This document shows positions 30,384 through 39,584 of a stretch of 64,000 nucleotides of DNA, piece after piece. Position numbers and translations under genes: made by a program. Under the pieces are notes generated by a model, which was not told the DNA's origin, ran no database searches, and was given only the letters and a program-made list of their open reading frames with translations. Every line of letters begins with the position of its first letter. Position 1 is the stretch's first letter. Origin of the DNA: Clavibacter michiganensis (lineage in GTDB: Bacteria; Actinomycetota; Actinomycetes; Actinomycetales; Microbacteriaceae); NCBI RefSeq assembly GCF_002151125.1, contig NZ_MDJZ01000015.1:186001-250000 (forward strand), read 5' to 3'.

Positions 30384-33300
30384 TCACCGGAGCGCCGAGA
30401 CGCGCGCCGCCACCTCCTTGACGTCGCGGATCCGCCGCTCGTACCGCGCCGCCACGGCGATGAGCACGACGCCGCCGACGCCCGCCCAGGCCCACCAGGG
30501 GACGGTGGCGGAGGCCTCCCGGATCCACGGCCACAGCTGCGCGACCGCGTGCACCAGCAGGACGCCGGCGCCGATGAGGAAGGGCGCGCGGAGCCTCAGG
30601 CGGGCTCCGGCGAGCAGGGTCGCGAGCGCGAGGATCCCGAGGCCGACGATGCGCCAGGCCGGGCTGGGGCCGAGGTCGGCGACCAGCGGCGGGACGAGCA
30701 GGACGAGGAGTCCCGGGCCCAGGTGCCGCATGCTGCCGGCCGACGCGTCGCGGATCAGGCGCCGCGAGCCCACGACGAGGAGCGCCGCGGCGATCGGCAC
30801 CGTGACGCTCTCGACCGGCTCCGCCGCTCCCACGGCGACGAGGGCCGCGGCGACCAGCCCGCCGACGACGAGTGCCGCGACCGCGAGGACGCGGTCCTGC
30901 AGCGGGGGAGCGGCGGCGGGCCCACCGGCGGGGCGTGCCTCCGTCGTGGAGGCCGCTGCTGCTGCTGCTGCCGGCGCCGCTGCCGACGTGTCCGCCGCGG
31001 CCGTCACGACCGACGGCGAGCAGGCGACGTGGAGCGCGGCGACCAGGGTGACCAGGAGGGCGGAGCGCGGGCCGACCCCGTCCATCCACTCGGCGTGGGC
31101 GCGGAGGATCCCGGCGGTCCCCACCGCGCCCACGCCCGCGAGCGCGACCAGCGCGATGATGCGGGGCGCGGCGTGGAGCAGGGCGTCGGCGGATCCGCGG
31201 ATCCCGACCGCCGCGCTCCCCGCTGCGTCCGGGTCCCCGGCGTGACCGGTCGATGCGACCGGCGAGGCGCCCGCGTCCCCGCTGCTGCGGGTGCGGCCCG
31301 ACGCACGGGCGGGCAGGAGGGCGACGGCGAGCACGAGGACGAGGGCCGCGGTGAGCGTCCAGAGGTCCGTGCGGGCGAACGTGGCTGGTTCGTGCGCGTC
31401 GAGCTGAGCGACGGCGCGCCCGAAGCCGACGACCGGGACGGCGAGACCGGCAGCCGCTCCCGTCGCGAGGAGGAGCGACCGCGTCGGGGATGCGGCGTCC
31501 GAGCGACGCAGAGCGGCGGCGGCGAGCAGCAGGACGGCGCCGGCGGCGCCGCCGAGCACGAGGGCGCGGACGGGCGTCCCGGTCCACGACGCGACGGCCG
31601 TGGGCAGGGCCGCGAGGAGCAGGGCGCCGAGGAGGACGGGCGCCGCGCCGGATGCCCGGGGCCCGTCAGGACGCCGTCGAGCGGGCAGCCCGCGATGGAG
31701 GAGCGCGGCCACCATGAGCAGCACCCCCGCTGGCGGGAGGACGTACGGCTCGACCGCGTCGACGCGGCCTCGGCCGAGCGCCACCCACAGGGCGGCGGAG
31801 CCGAGAGCGAGCGCGACCCAACCGACGTGGCGCCGCATGCGCGACCCCGGGCCCGAGGACACGAGGAGCGCGGTCACGCCCGAGAGGAGGAGGGCGACGG
31901 GGAGCCCGGCCGCGTCGGAGGCCGCGCCGACGAGGACGGTGCCGACCACGAGCACGCCCGCCGCGGCATCGGCGGCGTGCCGCAGGATGCGGTCGGCCGG
32001 ACTCGACGCGGATGCCGGGACGTGGTCGGGAGCCGGGTTCCGGAGGCGGTCTGCGGCACCGACCGCAGCGGCGAGCACGGCGACGATCGCCGGCACGGCG
32101 AGCGCGGCGGGCTCCAGGGGCGTGTAGCCGCCGCGCCAGGCGAGCAGCGCCACCACCACGGCGCCGAGCAACGCGACCGCTGCGGAGGCCGCGAGCACCC
32201 GTCGGTGCACGGACCGCAGCACGAGGAGCACCCCGGCTCCCGCGACGAGCACCACGCTCCCGACGAGAGGCCGGATGACGCCGTCGCCGATGCCCACCGA
32301 CGCGAGCATGACGACGCTCACGAGCGCGGTCGTCGCCGTCCAGGCGGATGCGGCGACGCGGGCGTCCTCCGGGCCGCGGGAGCCGCGGAGGACGAGGGCC
32401 CCGATCCCGATGAGGAGCACCGCCGTGATCGTCAGCTGGAGGTCGACGGCCGGCGTCCGGTCGACGTGGCCGCCGGCGAGGCGGAGCGCTCGGATGCCGC
32501 CCACGGCCAGGATCCCGCTGCCGCCGCCGATCACGACCGCGCGCACCAGCGGGCGCACGGGGGACGGCGCGCGACGGAGGGCGGCGGCGGCGGTGAGCGC
32601 GAGGGCCGCGCAGATGCCGATGAGGAGGGACGGCCGGAGCACGTCGTCGGGGCGACCGACGGCGGCGAGCGGCAGCACTGCCGTCAGGATCCCAGCGAGG
32701 GTGAGCGCCGTGACACCACGACGGACGCGCGGCCCGGCCGGTGGCGTCGTCCCTCCGTCGTCGACGCGGACCGCCGCGCGGTGCATGAGCGCCGCCACCA
32801 GGAGCAGGGCGCCCGCGACGGGCAGCCAGTAGGCCTCGGACGTGGTCGCGCCGACCGCGAGCAGCCGTGACCACAGCGCCGCGATCCCCGTACTGAGCGC
32901 CGTCCACCCCCATGCGCGGCGGACGCTGCGGGACACGAGCAGCCCGTCGTGGGCGTACGAGAGGACGAGGGCCGTGGCCGCCAGGACGAGCAGCGGGATC
33001 CACAGGAGCTCCCGTCCCGCGCGCGACGGGTCGAAGGAGACGGCCGCGAGCAGCGCTCCGCCCGCCACCACGACCGCACCGACGTCGAGGGCGACGCGCA
33101 GTGCGGGGGAGACCTGCCGGTACGCGAGCAGGGCGGCCGTGACGACGAGGAGGGCGACCCCGGCGGGGACCGCGCCGTGGGGCGTGGCGCCGCGCTCGAC
33201 GAGGGCGCCGGCGGTGAGCACCGCGAGCAGCAGCGCCGGAGCGACGAGGCCCGCGGTCGTGAGCCGCCATCGGCGGAGCGCCGTGGTCCCGGCGGGTCGG

Positions 33301-35993
33301 GGGACGGCGGGCTGCGCCTCCGGACCGGGCGCACGCGCGGGAAGGGCGACGCGCCGGAGGCCGCCGACGGTCCACGCGACGAGGCCGACGACGAGGACGA
33401 CCTGGGCCGCGATGGACCAGACGGGCGATCCGGTCAGCACGCCGCCCACGCGATCCGCCCCGACGACCGCGACGGTGACCGATGTGAGGCCCCCGGGGAG
33501 CAGCACGGTCGCGAGCAGCGCGCGTCGTCGCACGCCCGGTCGCCCCGGGAGGACGCCGGAGACGAGGACGACCAGCGCGGAGGCCAGCAGGAGGAGCACG
33601 ACCGGATCCGCGGCCGCGTCGAGCGGGCTCGACCAGGGCGTCTCCTCGATGACGCGCGCGTCGACGAGGGACGGCGCGAGGCCGCCGGCGGCGACGAGGC
33701 CCACCAGCGCGGCCGCCGCGGCGGCGAAGCGCGCCGCGTCCTCGGTCCGCGCGGCACGGGATCCGACGACGAGCAGTAGGACGACGAGCGGGCTGACCGC
33801 CCACCAGGTTCCCGTGCTCGCCCACGACGCGGCCCACGCGAGTGCGCCCGCCGCGAGCGACAGCGTCACGAGCGGGGCCGCTGGGACCACGGGCAGACGC
33901 TCGGGCAGGCGGGCGGGGCGGGCGGCTGCCGCGGCGGCGGGGGAGCCCGACCCCGTCCCCACCGGTCCGGACGGGGCGTCGAGCGCGTGGGCCTCGATGC
34001 GCGCGTCCGCCTGCGGATCCGCGTGGATCCGCGCGAGAGTGTCGTCGACGCGTTCGTGCGCGGCGGACGCCGTGCCCCGCGGGGAGAGGCGCCAGGTGAG
34101 CGCCCCCGCGGAGAGGACGAGGTACGCACCGGCCACGACGGCGACGGGTCCGAGGGCGGGGATCGCGGCGACCAGGGCGGCGACCCCGGCCAAGGCGAGG
34201 AGCCCGCGGCGTTCCCGCAGGCGTCGGCCGGCGACGGCGGCGACGACGGCGAGGATCCACACCGCGACGAGGGCCAGCGCCGCCGCGCGGACGTCGTCGA
34301 CGAGGTCGAGGACGACGCTCGTGCGCCCGAGGACGGCCACTGCGTCATCCAGCGGGCCGTGCCCCCACGGCGGGATGCCCACGACGAGCACGGCCGTGAT
34401 CCCACCGGAGCCCGCGAACGCAGCGGGCAGGCCGGCGAGGACCGTCACCACGAGGGCGGAGATCGCGGCGATCCGGGCGGTGGCGGCGAGGACGGGGTCG
34501 TGAAGGCGACGCGCGGCCACGTCGAGGGCCGCGGACACGAACGCGGCGGCCACGAGCTGCGCGCAGAAGGTGAGGAGCGCGGATCCACCCGTGAGCGCCG
34601 TGACCGGGAGGGCGGCCGCCGCTCCCACGCCCGCGACCGCGGCGGCGAGCACGCGCAGCGGATCCCACGCGGACGTCGCGGCGTCGGCCGCCTCGGGTGC
34701 TGCGTCCGCGACGATCCTCCTGGCCTCGGCTAGAGGCTGAGGCGGGCCGGCGTCCACGTCGCTCCCCAGCGATGCGGCCTCGGCCACCGCCTCGTCGTGG
34801 CCGTGTTCGGCGCCGGACGCCGATCGCGCGAGCGCCCACGCGTGGGCGCCGCTGGCGACGGCCGCGACGAGGAGCGGGAGTGCGGGGACGGAGTCGGGGT
34901 CGACGGCGCTGGCGGCGCCGGCCACGAGCGCCGCCGTCGCGCCGACGACGCCGACGACCCGGAGGATCCGACGCTCGAGGGCGTCGGGCAGCGCGGCGGC
35001 ACCCGAGCGCGGAGCCGCGTGCACGAGGGCCACGGCGGACGCCGCCGCCAGGGCGAGCGCGGTGCGGGTCCCGGTGTCCGCGGAGGGGACGGCGCCGACC
35101 AGGAGGCCGGCGGCGACGGTGAGGCCGGCCCATCCGGCGATGCCCGCCGCGCGGATCCGCAACAGTGGCCGGAGGGCGAGGAGCGCCGCCGAGACGATGA
35201 GCGTGCCGACGCCGAAGTGGACGAAGGGGTCGTTCGACGCGGCGCCCGCGAGGTCGTAGGACCGCACGGCCCAGACGTCGAGGTGCAGCAGCACGACGCC
35301 GACGGCGCCGACGGCCTCCGCGGTGCCGGGGAGCCGCCGCCGGGCCAGGACTCCGGCGGCCGCGAGGGCGGCGAGGGTGACGGCCGCGGTGATCGCCGCC
35401 CGCACGACGAGCCCGTAGGTGACGAAGGCGTAGACGACGTAGAACACGGCGGCGACCGAGAGCAGCACGACGCCGACGGCGAGCAGGACGGCCGGGACGC
35501 TGATGCGGTGCCGCGGTGCCGCGCGCGCGATCGGGGGACGCACGGCGGTCCGAATCCCGATGTCCTCCTGTGCGGAGTCGGAGGGATCGGAGACGGCACG
35601 GGGCCCGACCGGCTCAGGAGGAGCGGTGGACGCGGCAGGGGCGGGAGCGGGCACCGACGGCCGCTCGACGGGCCGCGGCGGAGCGGCGGCGTCCCCGACG
35701 GGCCGCAGAGCGGGAGCGGCCACGGTCTCGCGGAGAGGCGCGGCGGCTCGGCTCCAGCGCCGCATGCCGTCGACGAGCCGCTCCCGCTCCGCCACCGCGT
35801 CCACGACGCGGTGGGACGCCTCCAGCACGGCGGCTGCATCGGGGGCCCGGACGTCCAGCCCGCAGCGCCCGCATACCAGCGCGCCCAGCGGCGCGAAGCA
35901 GGCCGGGCACAGGTCCGTGCGCAGGAGGTCCTCGGCTCGCGCCGGCCAGGGGGCGCCGCCGGTCCGCTGTCCCCGTGCGTCGTCCTCGACCAT
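30384..35993 (-). CDS. Giant multispanning membrane protein, SCO7613 C-terminal-domain type
   Basis: 1,869 residues, the largest gene in the window. The N-terminus carries a zinc ribbon, CPAC at residues 29-32 and CGRC at 41-44, then about 100 residues rich in Pro/Ala. From about residue 150 the protein is a near-continuous series of hydrophobic helices (for example VPAVLLAVGVVLLSVAAVFYVV), several dozen in all, separated by Arg/Pro-rich loops, ending in ALRSAL-type residues. The plan matches actinobacterial proteins with an SCO7613 C-terminal domain, function unknown. The ATG at 35993 is the only start that includes the zinc ribbon. Very high Ala/Val/Leu content inflates spurious frames on the other strand. 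Confidence 0.85.
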   Translation of the reverse strand: MVEDDARGQRTGGAPWPARAEDLLRTDLCPACFAPLGALVCGRCGLDVRAPDAAAVLEASHRVVDAVAERERLVDGMRRWSRAAAPLRETVAAPALRPVGDAAAPPRPVERPSVPAPAPAASTAPPEPVGPRAVSDPSDSAQEDIGIRTAVRPPIARAAPRHRISVPAVLLAVGVVLLSVAAVFYVVYAFVTYGLVVRAAITAAVTLAALAAAGVLARRRLPGTAEAVGAVGVVLLHLDVWAVRSYDLAGAASNDPFVHFGVGTLIVSAALLALRPLLRIRAAGIAGWAGLTVAAGLLVGAVPSADTGTRTALALAAASAVALVHAAPRSGAAALPDALERRILRVVGVVGATAALVAGAASAVDPDSVPALPLLVAAVASGAHAWALARSASGAEHGHDEAVAEAASLGSDVDAGPPQPLAEARRIVADAAPEAADAATSAWDPLRVLAAAVAGVGAAAALPVTALTGGSALLTFCAQLVAAAFVSAALDVAARRLHDPVLAATARIAAISALVVTVLAGLPAAFAGSGGITAVLVVGIPPWGHGPLDDAVAVLGRTSVVLDLVDDVRAAALALVAVWILAVVAAVAGRRLRERRGLLALAGVAALVAAIPALGPVAVVAGAYLVLSAGALTWRLSPRGTASAAHERVDDTLARIHADPQADARIEAHALDAPSGPVGTGSGSPAAAAAARPARLPERLPVVPAAPLVTLSLAAGALAWAASWASTGTWWAVSPLVVLLLVVGSRAARTEDAARFAAAAAALVGLVAAGGLAPSLVDARVIEETPWSSPLDAAADPVVLLLLASALVVLVSGVLPGRPGVRRRALLATVLLPGGLTSVTVAVVGADRVGGVLTGSPVWSIAAQVVLVVGLVAWTVGGLRRVALPARAPGPEAQPAVPRPAGTTALRRWRLTTAGLVAPALLLAVLTAGALVERGATPHGAVPAGVALLVVTAALLAYRQVSPALRVALDVGAVVVAGGALLAAVSFDPSRAGRELLWIPLLVLAATALVLSYAHDGLLVSRSVRRAWGWTALSTGIAALWSRLLAVGATTSEAYWLPVAGALLLVAALMHRAAVRVDDGGTTPPAGPRVRRGVTALTLAGILTAVLPLAAVGRPDDVLRPSLLIGICAALALTAAAALRRAPSPVRPLVRAVVIGGGSGILAVGGIRALRLAGGHVDRTPAVDLQLTITAVLLIGIGALVLRGSRGPEDARVAASAWTATTALVSVVMLASVGIGDGVIRPLVGSVVLVAGAGVLLVLRSVHRRVLAASAAVALLGAVVVALLAWRGGYTPLEPAALAVPAIVAVLAAAVGAADRLRNPAPDHVPASASSPADRILRHAADAAAGVLVVGTVLVGAASDAAGLPVALLLSGVTALLVSSGPGSRMRRHVGWVALALGSAALWVALGRGRVDAVEPYVLPPAGVLLMVAALLHRGLPARRRPDGPRASGAAPVLLGALLLAALPTAVASWTGTPVRALVLGGAAGAVLLLAAAALRRSDAASPTRSLLLATGAAAGLAVPVVGFGRAVAQLDAHEPATFARTDLWTLTAALVLVLAVALLPARASGRTRSSGDAGASPVASTGHAGDPDAAGSAAVGIRGSADALLHAAPRIIALVALAGVGAVGTAGILRAHAEWMDGVGPRSALLVTLVAALHVACSPSVVTAAADTSAAAPAAAAAAASTTEARPAGGPAAAPPLQDRVLAVAALVVGGLVAAALVAVGAAEPVESVTVPIAAALLVVGSRRLIRDASAGSMRHLGPGLLVLLVPPLVADLGPSPAWRIVGLGILALATLLAGARLRLRAPFLIGAGVLLVHAVAQLWPWIREASATVPWWAWAGVGGVVLIAVAARYERRIRDVKEVAARVSALR

Positions 35994-36141
35994 GCAGCCC
36001 CCCGAACTCGCCCGTTGCGGAAGCTCTCAGGCTATCCACGGAGCAGGAAGCTACCGGCTCGACGGGCGGGGCGCATCGGGCCTCCCCGAACGGGGGAGGG
36101 GCGCGAGTCGACGGTGCTGGGGAGGAGCGGCGTGACCGCGG

Positions 36142-36215
36142 TGGAGGGGATGACGGGAATCGAACCCGCGTGATCAGTTTGGAAGACTGAGGCTCTACCA
36201 TTGAGCTACATCCCC
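36142..36215 (-). tRNA. tRNA-Gly (TCC)
   Basis: Acceptor GGGGATG pairs perfectly with CATCCCC; anticodon loop CTTCCAA with TCC at 36183-36181; T-loop TTCGATT. CCA is encoded (36144-36142). Confidence 0.96.
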
Positions 36216-36320
36216 GCGATGCCCGGCACCACCGCCCCCGAGGGGCCGTGCGCCGGATGCGCGGGATCCAGCGTAGCGCAGCCGCCCGCCGCCGGTGACC
36301 AGCGCCCGGCACGAGTCGGA

Positions 36321-36326
36321 TAGGCT
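36321..36326 (+). promoter_or_regulatory. -10 box upstream of tRNA-Pro / tig
   Basis: TAGGCT, predicting a start near 36333, 75 nt before tRNA-Pro. tRNA and tig may be co-transcribed because no terminator separates them. Confidence 0.45.
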
Positions 36327-36407
36327 GTGCCACGGTCGGATCGGCTTCCGCGCGCCTGCACGTCGAGGCACGCGGGGCCCGCCTCGACCGAGGGAATGCG
36401 TGGCAGC

Positions 36408-36483
36408 CGGGGCGTAGCGTAGTGGCTAGCGCGTCCGCTTTGGGAGCGGAAGACCGCAGGTTCGAGTCCTGTCGCCCCGACCA
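36408..36483 (+). tRNA. tRNA-Pro (TGG)
   Basis: Acceptor CGGGGCG with CGCCCCG; anticodon loop TTTGGGA with TGG at 36441-36443; T-loop TTCGAGT; discriminator A36480 and encoded CCA to 36483. It lies 65 nt before the trigger factor start, a common actinobacterial arrangement. Confidence 0.96.
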
Positions 36484-36548
36484 CATCCCCGACGACGAAA
36501 TGCCGTCTCAGCCGAGGCGCGTACCGCGATTACAGGAGAACTCCACAC

Positions 36549-38015
36549 GTGAAGACCACGGTCGAAAAGCTGAGCCCCACGCGCGTCAAGCTCGCGATCT
36601 CTGCCACCCCCGAAGACCTGAAGCCGCACATCGACCACGCTTACGGCCACATCGCCGAGCAGGTCGCCATCCCCGGCTTCCGCAAGGGCAAGGTGCCGCC
36701 GCCCATCATCGACCAGCGCGTCGGCCGCGAGGCCGTGCTCGAGCACGCGGTCAACGACGGCATGGACGGCTTCTACCAGGCCGCCGTCAAGGAGACGGAC
36801 ATCCGCCCCCTCGGCCGCCCCGAGGCGGACGTCAAGGAGTGGCCCTCGAAGGACGGCACCGGCGACCTGCTCCTCGAGATCGAGGTCGACGTCCGTCCCG
36901 AGTTCGACCTGCCCGCCTACGAGGGCCTCGAGCTCACCGTGGACTCCGTGGAGGTCACCGACGATGAGGTCGGCACCGAGCTCGACAACCTGCGCAGCCG
37001 CTTCGGCACGCTGATCACGGTCGACCGCCCCGCGAAGACGGGCGACTTCGTCCAGATCGACCTCACCGCCACCATCGCCGGCAACGCCGTCGACACCGCG
37101 AGCGGCATCTCCTACGAGCTCGGCTCCGGCGACCTCATCGACGGCATCGACGAGGCGCTCGAGTCCCTCACCGCCGGCGAGAGCACAACCTTCGAGTCGA
37201 AGCTGCTCGGCGGCGACAACGAGGGCGAGACGGCCGAGATCGCCGTCACCGTCCAGTCCGTCAAGGAGCGCGAGCTGCCCGAGGCCGACGACGACTTCGC
37301 GCAGATCGCCAGCGAGTTCGACACCATCGACGAGCTCCGCGCGGACCTCAAGACGCAGGTCGGCAAGTCCAAGGTCTTCGGCCAGGTCACCCAGGCCCGC
37401 GACCAGATCGTCGACAAGCTCCTCGAGGGCGTCGAGATCCCCGTGCCCGAGAAGCTCGTCGAGGACGAGGTGCACCGCCACCTCGAGAACGAGAACCGCC
37501 TCGAGGACGACGTCCACCGCGCCGAGGTCAAGGAGTCCAGCGAGAAGGCCTTCCGCCAGCAGCTGCTCCTCGACGTCATCGCCGAGAAGGAGGAGCTGAA
37601 GGTCAGCCAGGACGAGCTGACCCAGTACCTCATCCAGGGCGCGCAGCAGTACAACATGGAGCCGAACGAGTTCGTCCAGGTGCTGCAGCAGAACAACCAG
37701 ATCCCGGCCATGGTCGGCGAGGTCGCGCGCAACAAGGCCCTCGCGGTCGTCCTGGACAAGGCGAAGGTCGTGGACGCCGACGGCAACACGGTCGACGTGA
37801 CCGAGTTCACGCAGCCCGTCGTGCGCGACGCGGATGCCGTGGACGCGGAGCCCGCCGACGCGGACGCCGAGGCCGTCGTGGCCGACGCTCCCGCGGAGGA
37901 GGCCGCGGAGGCGCCCGCCTCCGACGAGACCCCCGCGGAGAAGCCGAAGAAGAAGGCCGCCGCCAAGAAGGCGCCCGCGAAGAAGGCCGCCGAGAAGGCG
38001 ACCGACTCCGAGTAG
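36549..38015 (+). CDS. tig: Trigger factor
   Basis: Ribosome-associated chaperone and peptidyl-prolyl isomerase that meets nascent chains. 488 residues from a GTG preceded by AGGAG. The N-terminal ribosome-binding domain holds GFRKGKVPP (signature loop, about residues 43-51); a FKBP-type domain follows ([19 protein letters not shown]), then the long helical C-terminal arms. The last 60 residues are an Ala/Asp/Lys-rich tail ending [21 protein letters not shown]-like; this tail is long compared with other bacteria but usual in actinobacteria. First gene of a chaperone-protease cluster. Confidence 0.97.
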   Translation: MKTTVEKLSPTRVKLAISATPEDLKPHIDHAYGHIAEQVAIPGFRKGKVPPPIIDQRVGREAVLEHAVNDGMDGFYQAAVKETDIRPLGRPEADVKEWPSKDGTGDLLLEIEVDVRPEFDLPAYEGLELTVDSVEVTDDEVGTELDNLRSRFGTLITVDRPAKTGDFVQIDLTATIAGNAVDTASGISYELGSGDLIDGIDEALESLTAGESTTFESKLLGGDNEGETAEIAVTVQSVKERELPEADDDFAQIASEFDTIDELRADLKTQVGKSKVFGQVTQARDQIVDKLLEGVEIPVPEKLVEDEVHRHLENENRLEDDVHRAEVKESSEKAFRQQLLLDVIAEKEELKVSQDELTQYLIQGAQQYNMEPNEFVQVLQQNNQIPAMVGEVARNKALAVVLDKAKVVDADGNTVDVTEFTQPVVRDADAVDAEPADADAEAVVADAPAEEAAEAPASDETPAEKPKKKAAAKKAPAKKAAEKATDSE

Positions 38016-38048
38016 CCGCATCGGACGGCCGCGTCCGGCGGTCGACAG

Positions 38049-38088
38049 CACGAGGGCCCGGGGAGCACACGCTCCCCGGGCCCTCGTG
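38049..38088 (+). terminator. Terminator hairpin after tig
   Basis: CACGAGGGCCCGGGGAGC with its full complement; 18-bp stem and 4-nt loop, 34 nt past the stop. Confidence 0.8.
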
Positions 38089-38106
38089 CGTCCGGAGGCG
38101 GCGCCG

Positions 38107-38142
38107 CTCCGCCCGCGGCGGCCGTTCACTCCGCCCGCGGCG
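38107..38142 (+). promoter_or_regulatory. Tandem 14-nt repeat, candidate ClgR operator for clpP1P2
   Basis: CTCCGCCCGCGGCG occurs twice, at 38107-38120 and 38129-38142, 22 nt apart (about two helical turns). Each contains CGC-N5-GCG, the core described for ClgR, the activator of clp genes in actinobacteria. The site lies 31-66 nt upstream of the TAGATT -10 box, a normal place for an activator. In GC-rich DNA a single match would mean little; the exact tandem copy is the support. Confidence 0.5.
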
Positions 38143-38172
38143 AACACGGCGATCGGCGCGGATCCGCTCCGA

Positions 38173-38178
38173 TAGATT
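38173..38178 (+). promoter_or_regulatory. -10 box of clpP1
   Basis: TAGATT, 37 nt before the clpP1 ATG; no matching -35, as expected for an activator-dependent promoter. Confidence 0.5.
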
Positions 38179-38215
38179 CGTGACTCGAAGCGACGAATGA
38201 ATGGGAGCTCGAACA

Positions 38216-38803
38216 ATGGCCGAACCGACACTGGTACCCGGTGTTTTTGACCGACTGCTGAAGGACCGCATCATCTGGCTCGGATCCGAGGTCCGCGACG
38301 ACAACGCGAACGAGATCTGCGCGAAGATCCTGCTGCTGGCGGCGGAGGATTCCGAGAAGGACATCTTCCTCTACATCAACTCGCCCGGCGGTTCCATCAC
38401 CGCGGGAATGGCCATCTACGACACCATGCAGTTCGTCCCCAACGACATCGTCACGGTCGGCATCGGCATGGCCGCGTCCATGGGCCAGCTGCTCCTCACG
38501 AGCGGCACCAAGGGGAAGCGCTACATCACGCCGAACGCGCGCGTCCTGCTGCACCAGCCCCACGGCGGCTTCGGCGGCACGTCGAGCGACATCCAGACGC
38601 AGGCCCAGCTCATCCTCTCGATGAAGCAGCGCCTCGCCGAGATCACCGCGGGCCAGACCGGCAAGTCGGCCGAGCAGATCAACGAGGACGGCGACCGCGA
38701 CCGCTGGTTCACCGCCCAGGAGGCCCTCGAATACGGCTTCGTGGACCACATCCGCGAGTCGGCGACCGACGTCGTCGGCGGCGGCGGCACCGAGACCTCC
38801 TAG
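38216..38803 (+). CDS. clpP1: ATP-dependent Clp protease proteolytic subunit ClpP1
   Basis: Serine protease subunit of the ClpXP/ClpCP machine in the cytoplasm. 195 residues, catalytic triad Ser88 (GMAASMGQ), His113 (LLHQPHGG) and Asp162 (GDRDRWF). The ATG at 38216 follows GGGAG at proper distance; an in-frame ATG five codons upstream has no site. Followed 36 nt later by clpP2; actinobacteria need both for an active mixed tetradecamer. Confidence 0.97.
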   Translation: MAEPTLVPGVFDRLLKDRIIWLGSEVRDDNANEICAKILLLAAEDSEKDIFLYINSPGGSITAGMAIYDTMQFVPNDIVTVGIGMAASMGQLLLTSGTKGKRYITPNARVLLHQPHGGFGGTSSDIQTQAQLILSMKQRLAEITAGQTGKSAEQINEDGDRDRWFTAQEALEYGFVDHIRESATDVVGGGGTETS

Positions 38804-38839
38804 AGCCCGCGACAGAGAAGACAGGTAAGAGAAGAGAAC

Positions 38840-39520
38840 ATGGAACTCCCCACCTTCGGCGGCGCCCGCGGCGCCGGCTCCACCGCCACGAGCCCGTCGT
38901 CGCGGTACATCCTCCCCAGCTTCGAGGAGCGCACGGCCTACGGGTACAAGCGCCAGGACCCGTACGCGAAGCTCTTCGAGGACCGCATCATCTTCCTCGG
39001 CGTGCAGGTCGACGACGCGTCGGCCGACGACGTCATGGCCCAGCTGCTCGTGCTCGAGTCGATGGACCCCGACCGCGACATAGTGATGTACATCAACTCG
39101 CCCGGCGGCTCCTTCACGGCCATGACGGCGATCTACGACACGATGCAGTACGTCTCCCCGCAGATCCAGACGGTGTGCCTCGGCCAGGCGGCCTCGGCCG
39201 CGGCGGTGCTGCTCGCCGGCGGCGCCCCTGGCAAGCGCCTCGCGCTCCCCAACGCGCGGGTGCTCATCCACCAGCCCGCCACGGGCGAGTCGAGCGGCGG
39301 CCAGGCCTCCGACATCGAGATCCAGGCCGCGGAGATCATGCGCATGCGCTCCTGGCTCGAGGACACGCTCGCGTCGCACACCAACCGCGACCGTGAGCAG
39401 ATCAACCGCGACATCGAGCGCGACAAGATCCTCGGCGCGAACGAGGCGCTCGAGTACGGCCTCATCGACCAGGTGCTCACCTCGCGCAAGAACCTGACGG
39501 CGGCGATCCCCGCCCGCTAG
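38840..39520 (+). CDS. clpP2: ATP-dependent Clp protease proteolytic subunit ClpP2
   Basis: Second ClpP paralogue, partner of ClpP1. 226 residues with triad Ser119 (GQAASAAAV), His144 (LIHQPATG) and Asp195 (IERDKIL). The N-terminus has an extension of about 20 residues ([20 protein letters not shown]) that is probably a propeptide removed on maturation. Ribosome site AGAGAAG is weak, in keeping with coupling to clpP1. Ends in a bidirectional hairpin. Confidence 0.97.
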   Translation: MELPTFGGARGAGSTATSPSSRYILPSFEERTAYGYKRQDPYAKLFEDRIIFLGVQVDDASADDVMAQLLVLESMDPDRDIVMYINSPGGSFTAMTAIYDTMQYVSPQIQTVCLGQAASAAAVLLAGGAPGKRLALPNARVLIHQPATGESSGGQASDIEIQAAEIMRMRSWLEDTLASHTNRDREQINRDIERDKILGANEALEYGLIDQVLTSRKNLTAAIPAR

Positions 39521-39533
39521 GCCCGCACGGACG

Positions 39534-39567
39534 AGAGGGGCGGTCGGCATCAGCCGACCGCCCCTCT
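39534..39567. terminator. Hairpin between convergent clpP2 and sfnG
   Basis: AGAGGGGCGGTCGGC pairs with GCCGACCGCCCCTCT; followed on the plus strand by TCCTCT. Serves both strands. Confidence 0.8.
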
Positions 39568-39584
39568 TCCTCTGCCCGGACGCG

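Noticed and set aside
29730-34503. Plus-strand frames of 550-1,050 codons opposite dps and the giant membrane protein
   Set aside because: Composition is that of antisense GC-rich DNA; the minus strand encodes a coherent membrane protein with a zinc ribbon.
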